Positions 31,729-39,034 of a DNA stretch of 39,034 nucleotides are shown piece after piece. The DNA is from Blastocatellia bacterium (GTDB lineage: Bacteria; Acidobacteriota; Blastocatellia; HR10): contig DATLZR010000014.1 of the NCBI GenBank assembly GCA_035573895.1, positions 1 to 39,034 on the forward strand. Direction: 5' to 3'. The notes beneath the pieces are model-generated. The model had not been told where the DNA came from. It saw only the letters and a list, made by a program, of their open reading frames with translations, and did no database searches. Position 1 is the first letter of the stretch. Each line of letters opens with the position of its first letter. The position numbers and the translations under genes are program-made.

Positions 31729-33321
31729 TCATTTCCTTCGGATGACAATCTCCACCCGCTGATTGCGGCGACTCGCCGGAGCCGTCGGTGCTTTGACCAA
31801 AGGGGCTTCTGCTCCACGTCCGACGGGGATGAGCTTATCCCCCGGAACCCCCTTCGACAGGAGATAGGCGACGACGGCAGCAGCGTTTGCCTTGGATATT
31901 TCCCGGAGTCGTTCCGCCGGTCCGGGCCCGCTCACATGTCCTTCAACGGTATAGGTGCCCAGGGGGAACGTAGCTAAAACAGTAGCGATGTAATCGAGTT
32001 TGGGCAGAAAGGCCGGATTAAGCTCAGGCACGCCTGATGCTGGCCGACGCCCGGCGAGGAACAATTCGTCGTTAGGAAGAACCAGAACGAAATCGTCTCC
32101 GTCGTCGCGAGTCTCCACCACGCGGGTCAAGGCGACTTTCGCCCGGTATTCGTTAATGGAGATGCTGCTTTGGCGAATCGCATCGAGTTCCGCCTCCAGA
32201 GCACGCTGTCGTTGTTCAGCCGCCTGCCGAAGGTTTTGTTCCTCGGAGAGTCGTTTCTGAACGGCATCCAGTTGCTCCCGGAGCATCCGTTCGGTTTGGT
32301 CGGCCTGAGTCAACCGGCTCTGTGCCCGTTCCAGCGAGGCGGCGAGGTCCTCGGCGCGAGCCCGGAGTTGATGCAATTCGTCAGTTTTTTGATCGAGGGT
32401 CCTGGTCAGTTGCTCGATCTCTTTCCGAGCGGCGGCCAGGTTTTCTTCCGCTTCTCGCGCGCGTTCCAGCGTATCGGCCAGAGAGGACTCTTGCTTCCGT
32501 CGTTCGGCTGATTCTCTTCGCTCGCGAGCCCGACGGCGAGCGACCTCGACGCGAATGATCGCACGGCGGGCCAGCACGGCGGCTTTCTCGTCCAGTCCTC
32601 GATCAAACGCCCGCTCCGCTTCGGCCAGAAGATCTTCAGCCTGTTTGAACTCGGCAGAAGCATGCTCTTCGACCCGGAAGTAACGACCGATATCGAGGGC
32701 GCGTCGGGCTTCTAACAATTCAACCGGTGTTTCCCGGTCTCGCTCAGTGCTCAGGCGGTCTTCCCGCCAGGGAACGCTCTCCAGACCAATATCGCCGCGG
32801 AAGCTCACTTCGACCGGTTCCGTCTCCAATCCTTCTTTTTCATCGGGGGGAGCACTGGCCAGAACGACCTCTCGACTGGGCGACTCGACCAGAAAATGAG
32901 GCTCCGCCGTCATGACGATGCAGAATGTCCGATGGCGCGTCGCCGTCTCGATGGTTCCACCCCAGGATCGGGCGAAGATTCTTAAAATGCTCGTCTTTCG
33001 CGGGCGAAACTCGCCGATGTTCTCGGTCAGGCCTTCGGGCGTCACGGCCCAGAAGACGTAGGTTGTATACTGGCGCTGGCTCGGCGGATCCAGCTCTTTG
33101 ACGTTGAGCGTGAGGCGAGTGATGCCGTCCTTGTATTCCACCGTGGCGGTTCCATTGGTTCGAGGATAGCGCGTCGTCCCTCGCAGTTTCAGTTCGACTT
33201 TTCGATCTGTTGGAAATGTGACGGCCGTCGCGCTGAAACGGAGATCGCTTCGCTCCTGCGACAGAGCCACCGGAGCAGCGAGAAAGATCACAGCAATGAT
33301 GTCTCGAAAACAGCGTCTCAT
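31729..33321 (-). CDS. OmpA-like envelope protein with central coiled coil
   Basis: This 530-aa protein has a signal peptide (1-21, ending VALS-Q) and a beta-rich N-terminal domain (about 25-160). A long charged heptad-like coiled coil follows (about 225-385), then a C-terminal OmpA-like domain (about 405-530, YTVEGHVSGPG ... RRNQRVEIVI). OmpA domains normally bind peptidoglycan. Here the canonical GHTD aspartate is Ser (GHVS) and the later arginine position appears to be Lys (ISKANAAAV), so binding may be changed. The coiled coil could span the periplasm. It follows the VWA gene by 30 bases and is probably in its operon. Confidence 0.8.
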   Translation of the reverse strand: MRRCFRDIIAVIFLAAPVALSQERSDLRFSATAVTFPTDRKVELKLRGTTRYPRTNGTATVEYKDGITRLTLNVKELDPPSQRQYTTYVFWAVTPEGLTENIGEFRPRKTSILRIFARSWGGTIETATRHRTFCIVMTAEPHFLVESPSREVVLASAPPDEKEGLETEPVEVSFRGDIGLESVPWREDRLSTERDRETPVELLEARRALDIGRYFRVEEHASAEFKQAEDLLAEAERAFDRGLDEKAAVLARRAIIRVEVARRRARERRESAERRKQESSLADTLERAREAEENLAAARKEIEQLTRTLDQKTDELHQLRARAEDLAASLERAQSRLTQADQTERMLREQLDAVQKRLSEEQNLRQAAEQRQRALEAELDAIRQSSISINEYRAKVALTRVVETRDDGDDFVLVLPNDELFLAGRRPASGVPELNPAFLPKLDYIATVLATFPLGTYTVEGHVSGPGPAERLREISKANAAAVVAYLLSKGVPGDKLIPVGRGAEAPLVKAPTAPASRRNQRVEIVIRRK

Positions 33322-33351
33322 GGTCGGCCTCCCCTCGGTCCACCTGCGGAG

Positions 33352-34386
33352 TCATCGCTCCTTCGGGGCGACGTAACCGGCGCGGTGGGCCACCGTCCAG
33401 TTCTCGTGGTCACGAATTTTCACCTGAAGCCGGCGGAAGCGCCCATCGCGCGCCGAGTTTGTTGGATAATAGGCCACCAGGTACTGACTGCTCAGGTCTT
33501 CCGCGATCTGATCGAATGCGAGGCGAAGATCGTCCTCGCTCCGGGGATAAAAAGCTCGACCTCCCGTGGCCTGGGTCAGCTCGTTGAGGACCTGAGCGTT
33601 GACATCGGCAAAGCGAAAGGAATCGCTCAGGCCAATGGCATAGATGAGGACTCCTGCTCGTTGAGCGCGTTCAATGGCCTCCGCCAGCTTATGCTCGGAG
33701 GACGTATCGTGCCCGTCGGTGATGAGGATCAGCGCACGGCGAATCCGATTTTCGTTGCGCGCCCGGACCCGCCGGGCGGTGGGTCCATCGAGGACGTCCT
33801 CGACGGTGATATAGATGGCATCATAGAGCGATGTCCCCTGACTGGCATAGCCTTCATCCCGGCGAACCAGCGACTGAAGGGCTTCCGCCAGTCGGGCCGG
33901 ATCGCTTGTGAGCCCTCGATGCAGCTCAACCGTGCTGCGGAAACTCACAAGGGCCGCATAGTCCTTTCCCCAGCGGAACGTCTCGGCGAAGAACTTCTCC
34001 GCCGCTCGACGCTCAGCGGGCCAGTTGAATTCCTGACTTCCGCTGAAATCAATCGCCAGCGCCAACACCATCGGCACATCTGTATTCCGTCCGAAAAACT
34101 CGATCTTTTGAGGGACCCCATCCTCCAGCACGACGACGGACTCCGGCGCGAGATCGCGCACGAAGCGATTCTTCTCGTCCGTCACGGAGAAGACAACGTC
34201 AACGAGTGTGCTCCTCAGGTCAATGGTTGGCTCCGGAGGTTCGGGCGGAGGTTTTTGAGGCGTCTCCTGGGACGAGACCGAAGCAATTTCTGTGCGAGTC
34301 AGAAGCATGAACGGATTTGGTGTGGCCCCGGCCATGCCCATGACGGCGACGCCGAGAAAAACTGCTCTGATCAACTTCGCACCCAT
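33352..34386 (-). CDS. secreted VWFA-related domain protein
   Basis: This 344-aa exported protein has an N-terminal hydrophobic segment, a Pro/Glu-rich linker (PQKPPPEPPEP, about 43-53) and a von Willebrand factor A domain. The MIDAS motif is intact: DFSGS (Asp113, Ser115, Ser117), with later metal-site segments SLYDAIY and ILITDGHD. It resembles the VWFA-related family abundant in acidobacteria. Such domains mediate metal-dependent protein binding; the partner is unknown, but the OmpA-like protein encoded 30 bases downstream is a candidate. I chose the ATG at 34386 (MGAKLIRAVFLGV) because the 14 codons before it overlap the likely promoter. Confidence 0.8.
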   Translation of the reverse strand: MGAKLIRAVFLGVAVMGMAGATPNPFMLLTRTEIASVSSQETPQKPPPEPPEPTIDLRSTLVDVVFSVTDEKNRFVRDLAPESVVVLEDGVPQKIEFFGRNTDVPMVLALAIDFSGSQEFNWPAERRAAEKFFAETFRWGKDYAALVSFRSTVELHRGLTSDPARLAEALQSLVRRDEGYASQGTSLYDAIYITVEDVLDGPTARRVRARNENRIRRALILITDGHDTSSEHKLAEAIERAQRAGVLIYAIGLSDSFRFADVNAQVLNELTQATGGRAFYPRSEDDLRLAFDQIAEDLSSQYLVAYYPTNSARDGRFRRLQVKIRDHENWTVAHRAGYVAPKER

Positions 34387-34416
34387 GGTCTCACCGTGTC
34401 CGCTCAGTGCCTGGGC

Positions 34417-34422
34417 ATTGTA
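34417..34422 (-). promoter_or_regulatory. candidate -10 box for the VWA-OmpA operon
   Basis: TACAAT on the minus strand lies 30 bases before the VWA start codon. No good -35 hexamer was found at the usual spacing, so support is weak. Confidence 0.25.
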
Positions 34423-34535
34423 CCACATCGCCTCCGCTCAGCTACAGCGGCGAATCGGCGGGATTGTCTTCCGCGCCTCCGGGGCCGGAGAACTAAAGTG
34501 ATTTCCTCCCCTGGCTGCCAGTGCCCAGAATTCTT

Positions 34536-34564
34536 TGTAACCGTCACAGAGGCGATGGCGTCTG
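34536..34564 (+). promoter_or_regulatory. ECF-sigma-type promoter upstream of 34612
   Basis: TGTAACC (34536-34542), 16 bases, CGTCTG (34559-34564) fits the AAC / CGTC pattern recognised by many ECF sigma factors. The predicted start is near 34570, 42 bases before the ATG. An ECF sigma gene lies about 1.5 kb downstream, but a link is only inferred. The same pattern was not found before that sigma gene. Confidence 0.5.
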
Positions 34565-34611
34565 TAAGTCTGGATGTAAGTGACACACAAAGTCAGCAAG
34601 GAGGTTGAACG

Positions 34612-35133
34612 ATGAAAAAATCACTGGTATGCCTGGTTGCACTAGCGATGCTGGTCGGCGCCGTCGTCGCTCAGGACAAGACCCCCAATTTCAGCGGAAC
34701 GTGGGTCCTCGATCGGTCCCAGAGTGATCCGCCCGGAGGTTTTGGCGCAGGGCGCGGCGGTGGCGGTCAGATGGCCAATGCCGAGGTCCTGCTCATCATC
34801 GAGCACCAGGAACCGACGCTCAAAATCAAACGGATCATCAGGACCGAACAGGGAGAGCGCACGCAAGAACTCGTCTATACCACCGATGGCAAAGAGAATA
34901 AGAACCCGGGAATGCGCGGAGCGGAGGTGAAATCGAAGTCGAAGTGGGAGAAAGGGAAACTCGTGACCAAAGCCTCGCAGACCATTGAAACGCCGCAGGG
35001 GACAGTGGACCTGGAAATCACCGAGATTCGGAGCCTCTCCGAAGATGGAAAGACGTTGACCGTCGAGATTACGACCGTCACACCGATGGGCGAGCGCAAG
35101 CGCAAAGAAGTGTACGTCAAGAAGGAAGGCTAG
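34612..35133 (+). CDS. small secreted protein of unknown function
   Basis: This 173-aa protein has a clear signal peptide (MKKSLVCLVALAMLVGAVVAQ) and a mature part that begins NFSGTWVLDRSQSDPPGG, a start common in secreted lipocalin-like proteins of acidobacteria. A Gly-rich stretch (FGAGRGGGG) and alternating beta strands rich in Lys and Glu follow. It is probably periplasmic or outer-surface; no catalytic motif is visible. An AAGGAGG lies 7 bases before the ATG. An ECF-type promoter upstream suggests envelope-stress control. It stands alone, divergent from the VWA operon. Confidence 0.7.
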   Translation: MKKSLVCLVALAMLVGAVVAQDKTPNFSGTWVLDRSQSDPPGGFGAGRGGGGQMANAEVLLIIEHQEPTLKIKRIIRTEQGERTQELVYTTDGKENKNPGMRGAEVKSKSKWEKGKLVTKASQTIETPQGTVDLEITEIRSLSEDGKTLTVEITTVTPMGERKRKEVYVKKEG

Positions 35134-35204
35134 GGCGAGCCCTTCAGCAGATTCCATTCGGAGTTCGGGCCTGTCTGTTCCACCATTAAGACGAGGAGCG
35201 CGGA

Positions 35205-35239
35205 CTTTCCCGTCGGCGGAAAGAGCACGGACGGGAAAG
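35205..35239. other. inverted repeat downstream of 34612-35133
   Basis: CTTTCCCGTC (35205-35214) and GACGGGAAAG (35230-35239) form a perfect 10-bp stem with a 15-base loop between convergent genes. There is no T-run; it may act as a weak bidirectional terminator. Confidence 0.35.
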
Positions 35240-35268
35240 CCTGCGCCACACTGCGGAAGCGGTTTTAG

Positions 35269-35331
35269 CCACAGATTTACCGATTTTTCACCGGGAGAAC
35301 CCCATCGGTGTGAATTCGCGTCATCCTGTGG
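35269..35331. repeat. palindromic element, second copy
   Basis: CCACAG (35269-35274) pairs with CTGTGG (35326-35331), with inner CACCG/CGGTG pairing. The right arm resembles that of the element at 17772-17838 at 13 of 18 positions. Both lie between genes, suggesting a degenerate interspersed family. Confidence 0.4.
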
Positions 35332-35373
35332 CCTTCCTCGGAGGGGGGTCGGCAAAGGGAGCCAGCATAACTG

Positions 35374-35904
35374 CTAGCCTGCCCGACATTCGATCTGCCG
35401 CAGGGCCTCGTACATGACGATGGCTACGGCTGTCGCCAGGTTCAGACTGCGCACATGGGGCGAGCGCATCGGGATCTTCAAGGCGTGATCCCAGTTGGCC
35501 TCCAGTAGCTCACGCGGTAGCCCTCGCGTCTCGCTGCCGAAGACCAAACAATCCCCCGGTTCATAGACAACGGAGGTATAGGGCTTCTCGGCTTTGGTCG
35601 TGTAGTAGAAAAATCGCGCTCCCGGCAGCACGGCATAAAGCTCCTCCATCGAGCGATGACGACGAAGGTCCACGTAAGGCCAGTAATCCAGCCCCGCACG
35701 CCGCACCGATTTTTCATCAATGTGAAAGCCGAGCGGTCCCACCAGGTGGAGGGCGACCTCATTGGCGGCACAGAGCCGGGCGATGTTGCCGGTGTTGGGA
35801 TGAATCTCCGGTTCCACCAGAACAACATGAAGGATGGGCGCGGGTCGTGGTTGTGCCCCCCGCTCGTTCCTTTCTCGATCTGCGTTCATCTCCCCTGATG
35901 TCAT
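35374..35904 (-). CDS. trmL: tRNA (cytidine/uridine-34-2'-O)-methyltransferase
   Basis: This protein of about 176 aa has the SPOUT methyltransferase signature of TrmL: EPEIHPNTGNIARLCAANE, the motif-2 segment VFGSETRGLP, and the motif-3 knot IPMRSPHVRSLNLATAVAI. TrmL methylates the 2'-O of the wobble nucleotide of certain leucine tRNAs using S-adenosylmethionine. I chose the ATG at 35904; a TTG 15 bases upstream would overlap the promoter, and an ATG at 35889 is also possible. A TATACT lies 16 bases before 35904 and no Shine-Dalgarno sequence is seen, so the leader may be very short. Confidence 0.9.
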   Translation of the reverse strand: MTSGEMNADRERNERGAQPRPAPILHVVLVEPEIHPNTGNIARLCAANEVALHLVGPLGFHIDEKSVRRAGLDYWPYVDLRRHRSMEELYAVLPGARFFYYTTKAEKPYTSVVYEPGDCLVFGSETRGLPRELLEANWDHALKIPMRSPHVRSLNLATAVAIVMYEALRQIECRAG

Positions 35905-35920
35905 CTCGGCTCCCGGCAAA

Positions 35921-35926
35921 AGTATA
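35921..35926 (-). promoter_or_regulatory. candidate -10 box for trmL
   Basis: TATACT on the minus strand is a near-perfect -10, but the -35 region (35944-35949, GGTCAT) is poor. The closeness to the start codon implies a leader of under about ten bases. The remaining stretch to 36117 holds no gene; in particular no anti-sigma gene was recognised. Confidence 0.35.
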
Positions 35927-36117
35927 CGACATCTGCGAGAGAAATGACCGGGATATTACTCCTGATTCCGGCCCTCGATGTAAACCCGGGGGACTTTATT
36001 GTGGATGCCCGTTGTGTGCGGCCTCCGGTCGTGAGAGGTTGATTCGGCGCAGCTGGTGGGAGAAAATCAGGGCCGAGCTTTCGCGGGCAGCGGCAGGCTT
36101 CCATCCTCATGAGGGCG

Positions 36118-36711
36118 TCACGACTCCCGTCCGTGAGAGGGAAAACGCCGGTGCGACCGGCAGAGAGAGCGACGAACTTTCATTCGGGCTTTGTGCAGTT
36201 GCGACTTTGTGGCTCCCACGCTGATGCCGAGCAGGGCGGCGATCTCATCATGACGATAGCCTTCGACATCGTGCAGGACGAGTACGGTGCGATACCCGCG
36301 CGGCAAATTCCTGATGGCCCGCCAGAGGGCGATGCGATCAATCGGCGAGAGCCCCTCATGCTCGCGCGCCCGCGCGTCAGCGATTTTTCTCACTTCGTCC
36401 CGATCTTCCGCCAGCTCATGACGCACCGAGCTTTTCCGCAGATGCATCAGGGCGCGATTCACCGCGACTCGATACAACCAGGTGGAGAAAGAGGAATCCC
36501 CCCGGAAGCTCCCGAGCTTTCGGTGCACCAGGAGGAAGATGTCCTGAGTCAGGTCCTCGGCATCATCAACGCTGCCGGTCAGACGCAAGCAGAGGGAATA
36601 AACGCGCCGACAGTAGCGGTGATACAGTTCTTCAAAAGCCGAGGCATCGCCCGTCGAAGCACGGAGGACGGCGCTTTCGACCTCTCTCGGCGTCGTTGCT
36701 ACACTCATCAT
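36118..36711 (-). CDS. ECF-type RNA polymerase sigma factor
   Basis: This 197-aa protein has the region 2 and region 4 layout of ECF sigma factors. Region 2 shows FEELYHRYCRRVYSLCLRLTG, DAEDLTQDIFL and FSTWLYRVAVNRALMHLRK. Region 4 carries GYRTVLVLHDVEGYRHDEIA followed by LLGISVGATKSQLHKAR, the helix-turn-helix that reads the -35. It should direct RNA polymerase to stress-type promoters. No zinc-finger anti-sigma gene is next to it on either side, unusual for this class. AAGGGGGG lies about 10 bases before the ATG. A typical AAC/CGTC autoregulatory promoter was not seen upstream. Confidence 0.9.
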   Translation of the reverse strand: MMSVATTPREVESAVLRASTGDASAFEELYHRYCRRVYSLCLRLTGSVDDAEDLTQDIFLLVHRKLGSFRGDSSFSTWLYRVAVNRALMHLRKSSVRHELAEDRDEVRKIADARAREHEGLSPIDRIALWRAIRNLPRGYRTVLVLHDVEGYRHDEIAALLGISVGATKSQLHKARMKVRRSLCRSHRRFPSHGRES

Positions 36712-36858
36712 CCTGGCATCACCCCCCTTATGTGATTCGGACTTGAGAATACGCCTCCTGGCGATCCCTCACAATCAGAGGGAATCCCATCGGGTTGTCA
36801 GAAGGGGATGATTCTCGTGTCGGCGTTTGTCCTACGTCCCCGAAGGAGCGCCCGAACC

Positions 36859-36886
36859 TTGCCCCGAGAGCCGATATGTGTATCAT
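36859..36886 (+). promoter_or_regulatory. candidate sigma-70 promoter of yraN
   Basis: TTGCCC (36859-36864), 16 bases, TATCAT (36881-36886). Only 9 bases separate the -10 from the ATG at 36896, so the transcript would be leaderless or nearly so, in keeping with the absence of a Shine-Dalgarno sequence. Confidence 0.45.
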
Positions 36887-36895
36887 CAAACGGGA

Positions 36896-37354
36896 ATGAA
36901 CGACCGGGAACGGGACAAGAGGGCGGCGGTGGAGCTGGGGCGACGAGGGGAACAGTTTGCTCTCGAATACCTGAAGCATCGTGCCGGATACCGCATCGTG
37001 GCCACCAATGTCCAGATTCCCATCGGGCGGACGCGCCGGGGGACACCGATTGTCGGCGAGATTGACATCGTGGGCTATGATGGAGATGTGCTCGCTTTTG
37101 TCGAAGTCAAAGCGCGAACGGCGACCGACATCGCACGACCGGAAGCAGCCGTTGATCGGCGAAAGCAACGGACTCTGGCGCGAACCGCTCGCGCCTATCG
37201 CCGAGTGTTGCGACTGGAAGCAGTCTCCTATCGGTTCGACACCGTTGCCGTCGTCTTCGGTGAGGGATCTTCTCCTGACATCACCCTCACGAAAGGGTCG
37301 TTTGGCGACGTGACAGGGGGATCGCTTCACCCGGCTCCGTTCTACGAGGAGTAG
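36896..37354 (+). CDS. yraN: YraN/UPF0102 endonuclease-fold protein
   Basis: This 152-aa protein has the UPF0102 pattern: GRRGEQFALEYLK, then GEIDIVGYDGDVLAFVEVKAR, which contains the PD-(D/E)XK-type catalytic residues (Glu and Asp of GEID, and EVK). RRKQRTLARTARAYRR and FDTVAVVF follow. The fold is that of a Holliday-junction-resolvase-like nuclease, and the cellular role is not settled. I chose the ATG at 36896 (MNDRERDKRAAVELG), which fits the family start, over an upstream in-frame ATG at 36827. It lies 76 bases before the polyprenyl synthase gene on the same strand. Confidence 0.88.
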   Translation: MNDRERDKRAAVELGRRGEQFALEYLKHRAGYRIVATNVQIPIGRTRRGTPIVGEIDIVGYDGDVLAFVEVKARTATDIARPEAAVDRRKQRTLARTARAYRRVLRLEAVSYRFDTVAVVFGEGSSPDITLTKGSFGDVTGGSLHPAPFYEE

Positions 37355-37430
37355 CCTTTGTCACTCCCCGGGCGAGTATGGTAAAGTCATCGGCTCCTGT
37401 GGGCGACGGAGGTTTGGGGAGACATCGAGG

Positions 37431-38450
37431 ATGACGGTTCCAACTGAAGTCAGCGTGCGACAGCAGGCTGAACGCACAGCCGATGAATTGTTTTCCCTCA
37501 TCAAGGAGGATCTGGCGGAGGTGGAGCGGGAATTCACCCGCCATGTCAGCTCCCACGTTCAGATCGTGGCCGAGATCGGCCGGTATCTCCAGGATGGCGG
37601 GGGCAAGCGCGTTCGCCCGGCGCTGTTGCTTCTGGCGTCCAAACTCTGGGGGCAACCGACCACGGCCCACATCATTCGCATGGCCGTTGTGGTGGAATTC
37701 ATTCACACGGCGACACTCGTTCACGACGACATTATTGACGGTGCGGACACACGACGCGGTCGCCCCTCGGTCAACGCCCGCTGGGGGAATCAAATCACCG
37801 TCCTCATGGGCGACTGGCTCTACATGATGGCTTTTGAGCTGGCGCTCGGAGAACGCAACTTTCGAATCCTCGACATCCTGACGCGCCTCACGCGCGAGAT
37901 GACCGAGGGAGAACTGATTCAACTCACCCACATCGGCAATGTGCGCATCACCCGCCCGGAGTATTTCGACATCGTGCGCCGGAAGACGGCATATCTCTTC
38001 AGCGCCTGTACGGAGATCGGAGGGCTCCTGGGGGGCGCGAGCGAAGCCGAGCAGCAGCGGCTGCGGAATTACGGGCTCAACCTGGGCATCGCCTTTCAGG
38101 TGATTGACGATATCCTCGATTTCACCTCCACCGATCATGTCCTCGGCAAGCCGGCGGGAAACGATTTGCGCGAGGGGAAGGTCACGCTTCCCTTGATCTA
38201 CCTGGTAGAGATGGGCGACACGCGCACCATCGAGATGATCGAATCGGTCATTGCCGACGGGGATTATTGCCGGGTGACGCGAGCCGATCTGGTCAGTATC
38301 CTCGAATCGCGCGGCGCGATTGAGCGGGCACGAGCCGAAGCCCGCGAGTATGCTCAGCGAGCCTGTGAGTGTCTGGACGGATTAGCGGCGTCCCCGTACC
38401 GGGATGTCCTCTACTCGCTCGCCCGATTTATTGTGGAGCGTCGGAACTGA
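37431..38450 (+). CDS. polyprenyl diphosphate synthase
   Basis: This 339-aa trans-prenyltransferase has both aspartate-rich motifs: DDIID (99-103) and DDILD (226-230). GGKRVRPALLLLAS and DTRRGRPSVN are also typical. It adds isopentenyl diphosphate units to an allylic primer to make the long side chain of a quinone. The small-to-large ratio of residues before the first motif (EFIHTATLVHDD) fits medium to long chain synthases such as octaprenyl or heptaprenyl types; the exact length cannot be read. No quinone genes adjoin it. The start has GGGGAGACATCGAGG before the ATG. Confidence 0.92.
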   Translation: MTVPTEVSVRQQAERTADELFSLIKEDLAEVEREFTRHVSSHVQIVAEIGRYLQDGGGKRVRPALLLLASKLWGQPTTAHIIRMAVVVEFIHTATLVHDDIIDGADTRRGRPSVNARWGNQITVLMGDWLYMMAFELALGERNFRILDILTRLTREMTEGELIQLTHIGNVRITRPEYFDIVRRKTAYLFSACTEIGGLLGGASEAEQQRLRNYGLNLGIAFQVIDDILDFTSTDHVLGKPAGNDLREGKVTLPLIYLVEMGDTRTIEMIESVIADGDYCRVTRADLVSILESRGAIERARAEAREYAQRACECLDGLAASPYRDVLYSLARFIVERRN

Positions 38451-38505
38451 TGACGGAGCCTCGCGGGTGCTGGGGACGGTCTTCGTGCTTCGGGGGGAAT
38501 CATGC

Positions 38506-39034
38506 ATGAAGGATGGCTCACGGCAGGTTCCCTGGAGAGCATGGCGAGCCAGCCTCTCCGAAGCCCGTTTCGTTGAGCGTGTCAGGGACTGGGCTCGCCT
38601 CTCGGAGGACGAGCGAACCATCGGCGCTCGATTTCATGAAGCCACCTGCAGTTTTCTCGTCCTGGCTGGAGATTTTTACGCCGAGGCCCGCGGATGCGTC
38701 CTCGCGGAAGCGAATCTCCCACCGGCTATTCTCCAGGAACCTCGCTTGCAGCGACAGCTCTGGGGATTCTTTCTCGCGTCGAAAGCGACGCTGGACGCGC
38801 TGGCGCGAGAGATCAATCTCGTTTACTGGGCCCTCGATCCGCTCAAGCGGTTTTTCAACCCTCTTGACCGACAACGGTGGGTGACGTTTTACACCGTACG
38901 GGAGAGGGTGATGCTCCACGCCGGCGAGGACGATCCGCTCCTCCCTCTGCTCGTGGAGCGAACGCGCTCGCCGGCGGGGGATCGCCCCTATCGGGATTTG
39001 AGTCACTTCGCCACTGCCTGTCTCTTCCACCCGC
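38506..39034 (+). CDS. unknown protein, truncated by the window end
   Basis: An open frame begins at ATG 38506 (MKDGSRQVPWRAWRASLSEA) and runs without a stop to the last base, at least 176 codons. GGGGGG lies 8 bases before the ATG. The protein is rich in Arg, Leu and Ala and looks helical and soluble, with motifs such as FHEATCSFLVLAGDFYAEA and LVYWALDPLKRFFNP that I do not recognise. It follows the polyprenyl synthase by 55 bases on the same strand and could share its transcript. The opposite-strand frame here is judged a shadow because of the coding-like composition of this one. Confidence 0.6.
   Translation, partial: MKDGSRQVPWRAWRASLSEARFVERVRDWARLSEDERTIGARFHEATCSFLVLAGDFYAEARGCVLAEANLPPAILQEPRLQRQLWGFFLASKATLDALAREINLVYWALDPLKRFFNPLDRQRWVTFYTVRERVMLHAGEDDPLLPLLVERTRSPAGDRPYRDLSHFATACLFHP

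Noticed and set aside
35901-36110. Small minus-strand frame downstream of the ECF sigma gene as an anti-sigma factor
   Set aside because: It has no HxxxCxxC zinc-finger motif and no membrane helix, and overlaps the trmL promoter region.

Overview
The window looks like the chromosome of a GC-rich, diderm, free-living bacterium, most likely an acidobacterium. The evidence is the combination of two very large TonB-dependent receptors with an N-terminal carboxypeptidase-regulatory domain, a VWFA-related secreted protein, an NHL-propeller lyase-like protein, an M61 peptidase and quinolinate synthase. This assignment is inferred from gene content; no rRNA or other taxonomic marker is present. No tRNA, rRNA or CRISPR array was seen.

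Left part (1-9858): a defence and mobile-element zone. It starts with a decayed IS4-type transposase, followed by a MntA/HepT (MNT/HEPN) toxin-antitoxin pair. Next comes a minus-strand type I CRISPR effector operon of the Cst/Tneap kind (CXXC-CXXC Cas8, DevR-type Cas7, Cas5, HD-helicase Cas3). Its cas6 lies upstream and is separated from the other genes by a clan-A-like glycoside hydrolase gene. The cas8-7-5-3 block and the toxin-antitoxin pair look more AT-rich than cas6, the hydrolase and the rest of the window. No cas1, cas2, cas4 or array is present.

Middle part (10429-19786), plus strand: an NHL-repeat protein and fdhD; a secreted carboxypeptidase-regulatory-domain protein followed by a large membrane sensor histidine kinase with no response regulator; and an M61 peptidase. 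A strong hairpin separates these from the convergent receptors.

Receptor locus (19953-27878), minus strand: two paralogous TonB-dependent receptors (1235 and 1233 aa). Each has the same upstream architecture: a -24/-12 (sigma-54) promoter, a 13-7-13 palindrome whose arms lie at the same distance from the -24 element in both genes (77 bases between), and a hairpin at the predicted mRNA 5' end. This is the most striking regulatory structure in the window and suggests a sigma-54 activator regulon controlling both transporters. The activator gene is not in the window.

Right part (28181-39034): a PuuD-like membrane protein with a structured leader, a small zinc-ribbon membrane protein, an osmoprotectant permease pseudogene broken by several frameshifts, nadA, an OmpA-like/VWA pair, a small secreted protein behind an ECF-type promoter, trmL, an ECF sigma factor, a YraN nuclease-fold protein, a polyprenyl diphosphate synthase, and the 5' part of an unknown gene that runs off the end.
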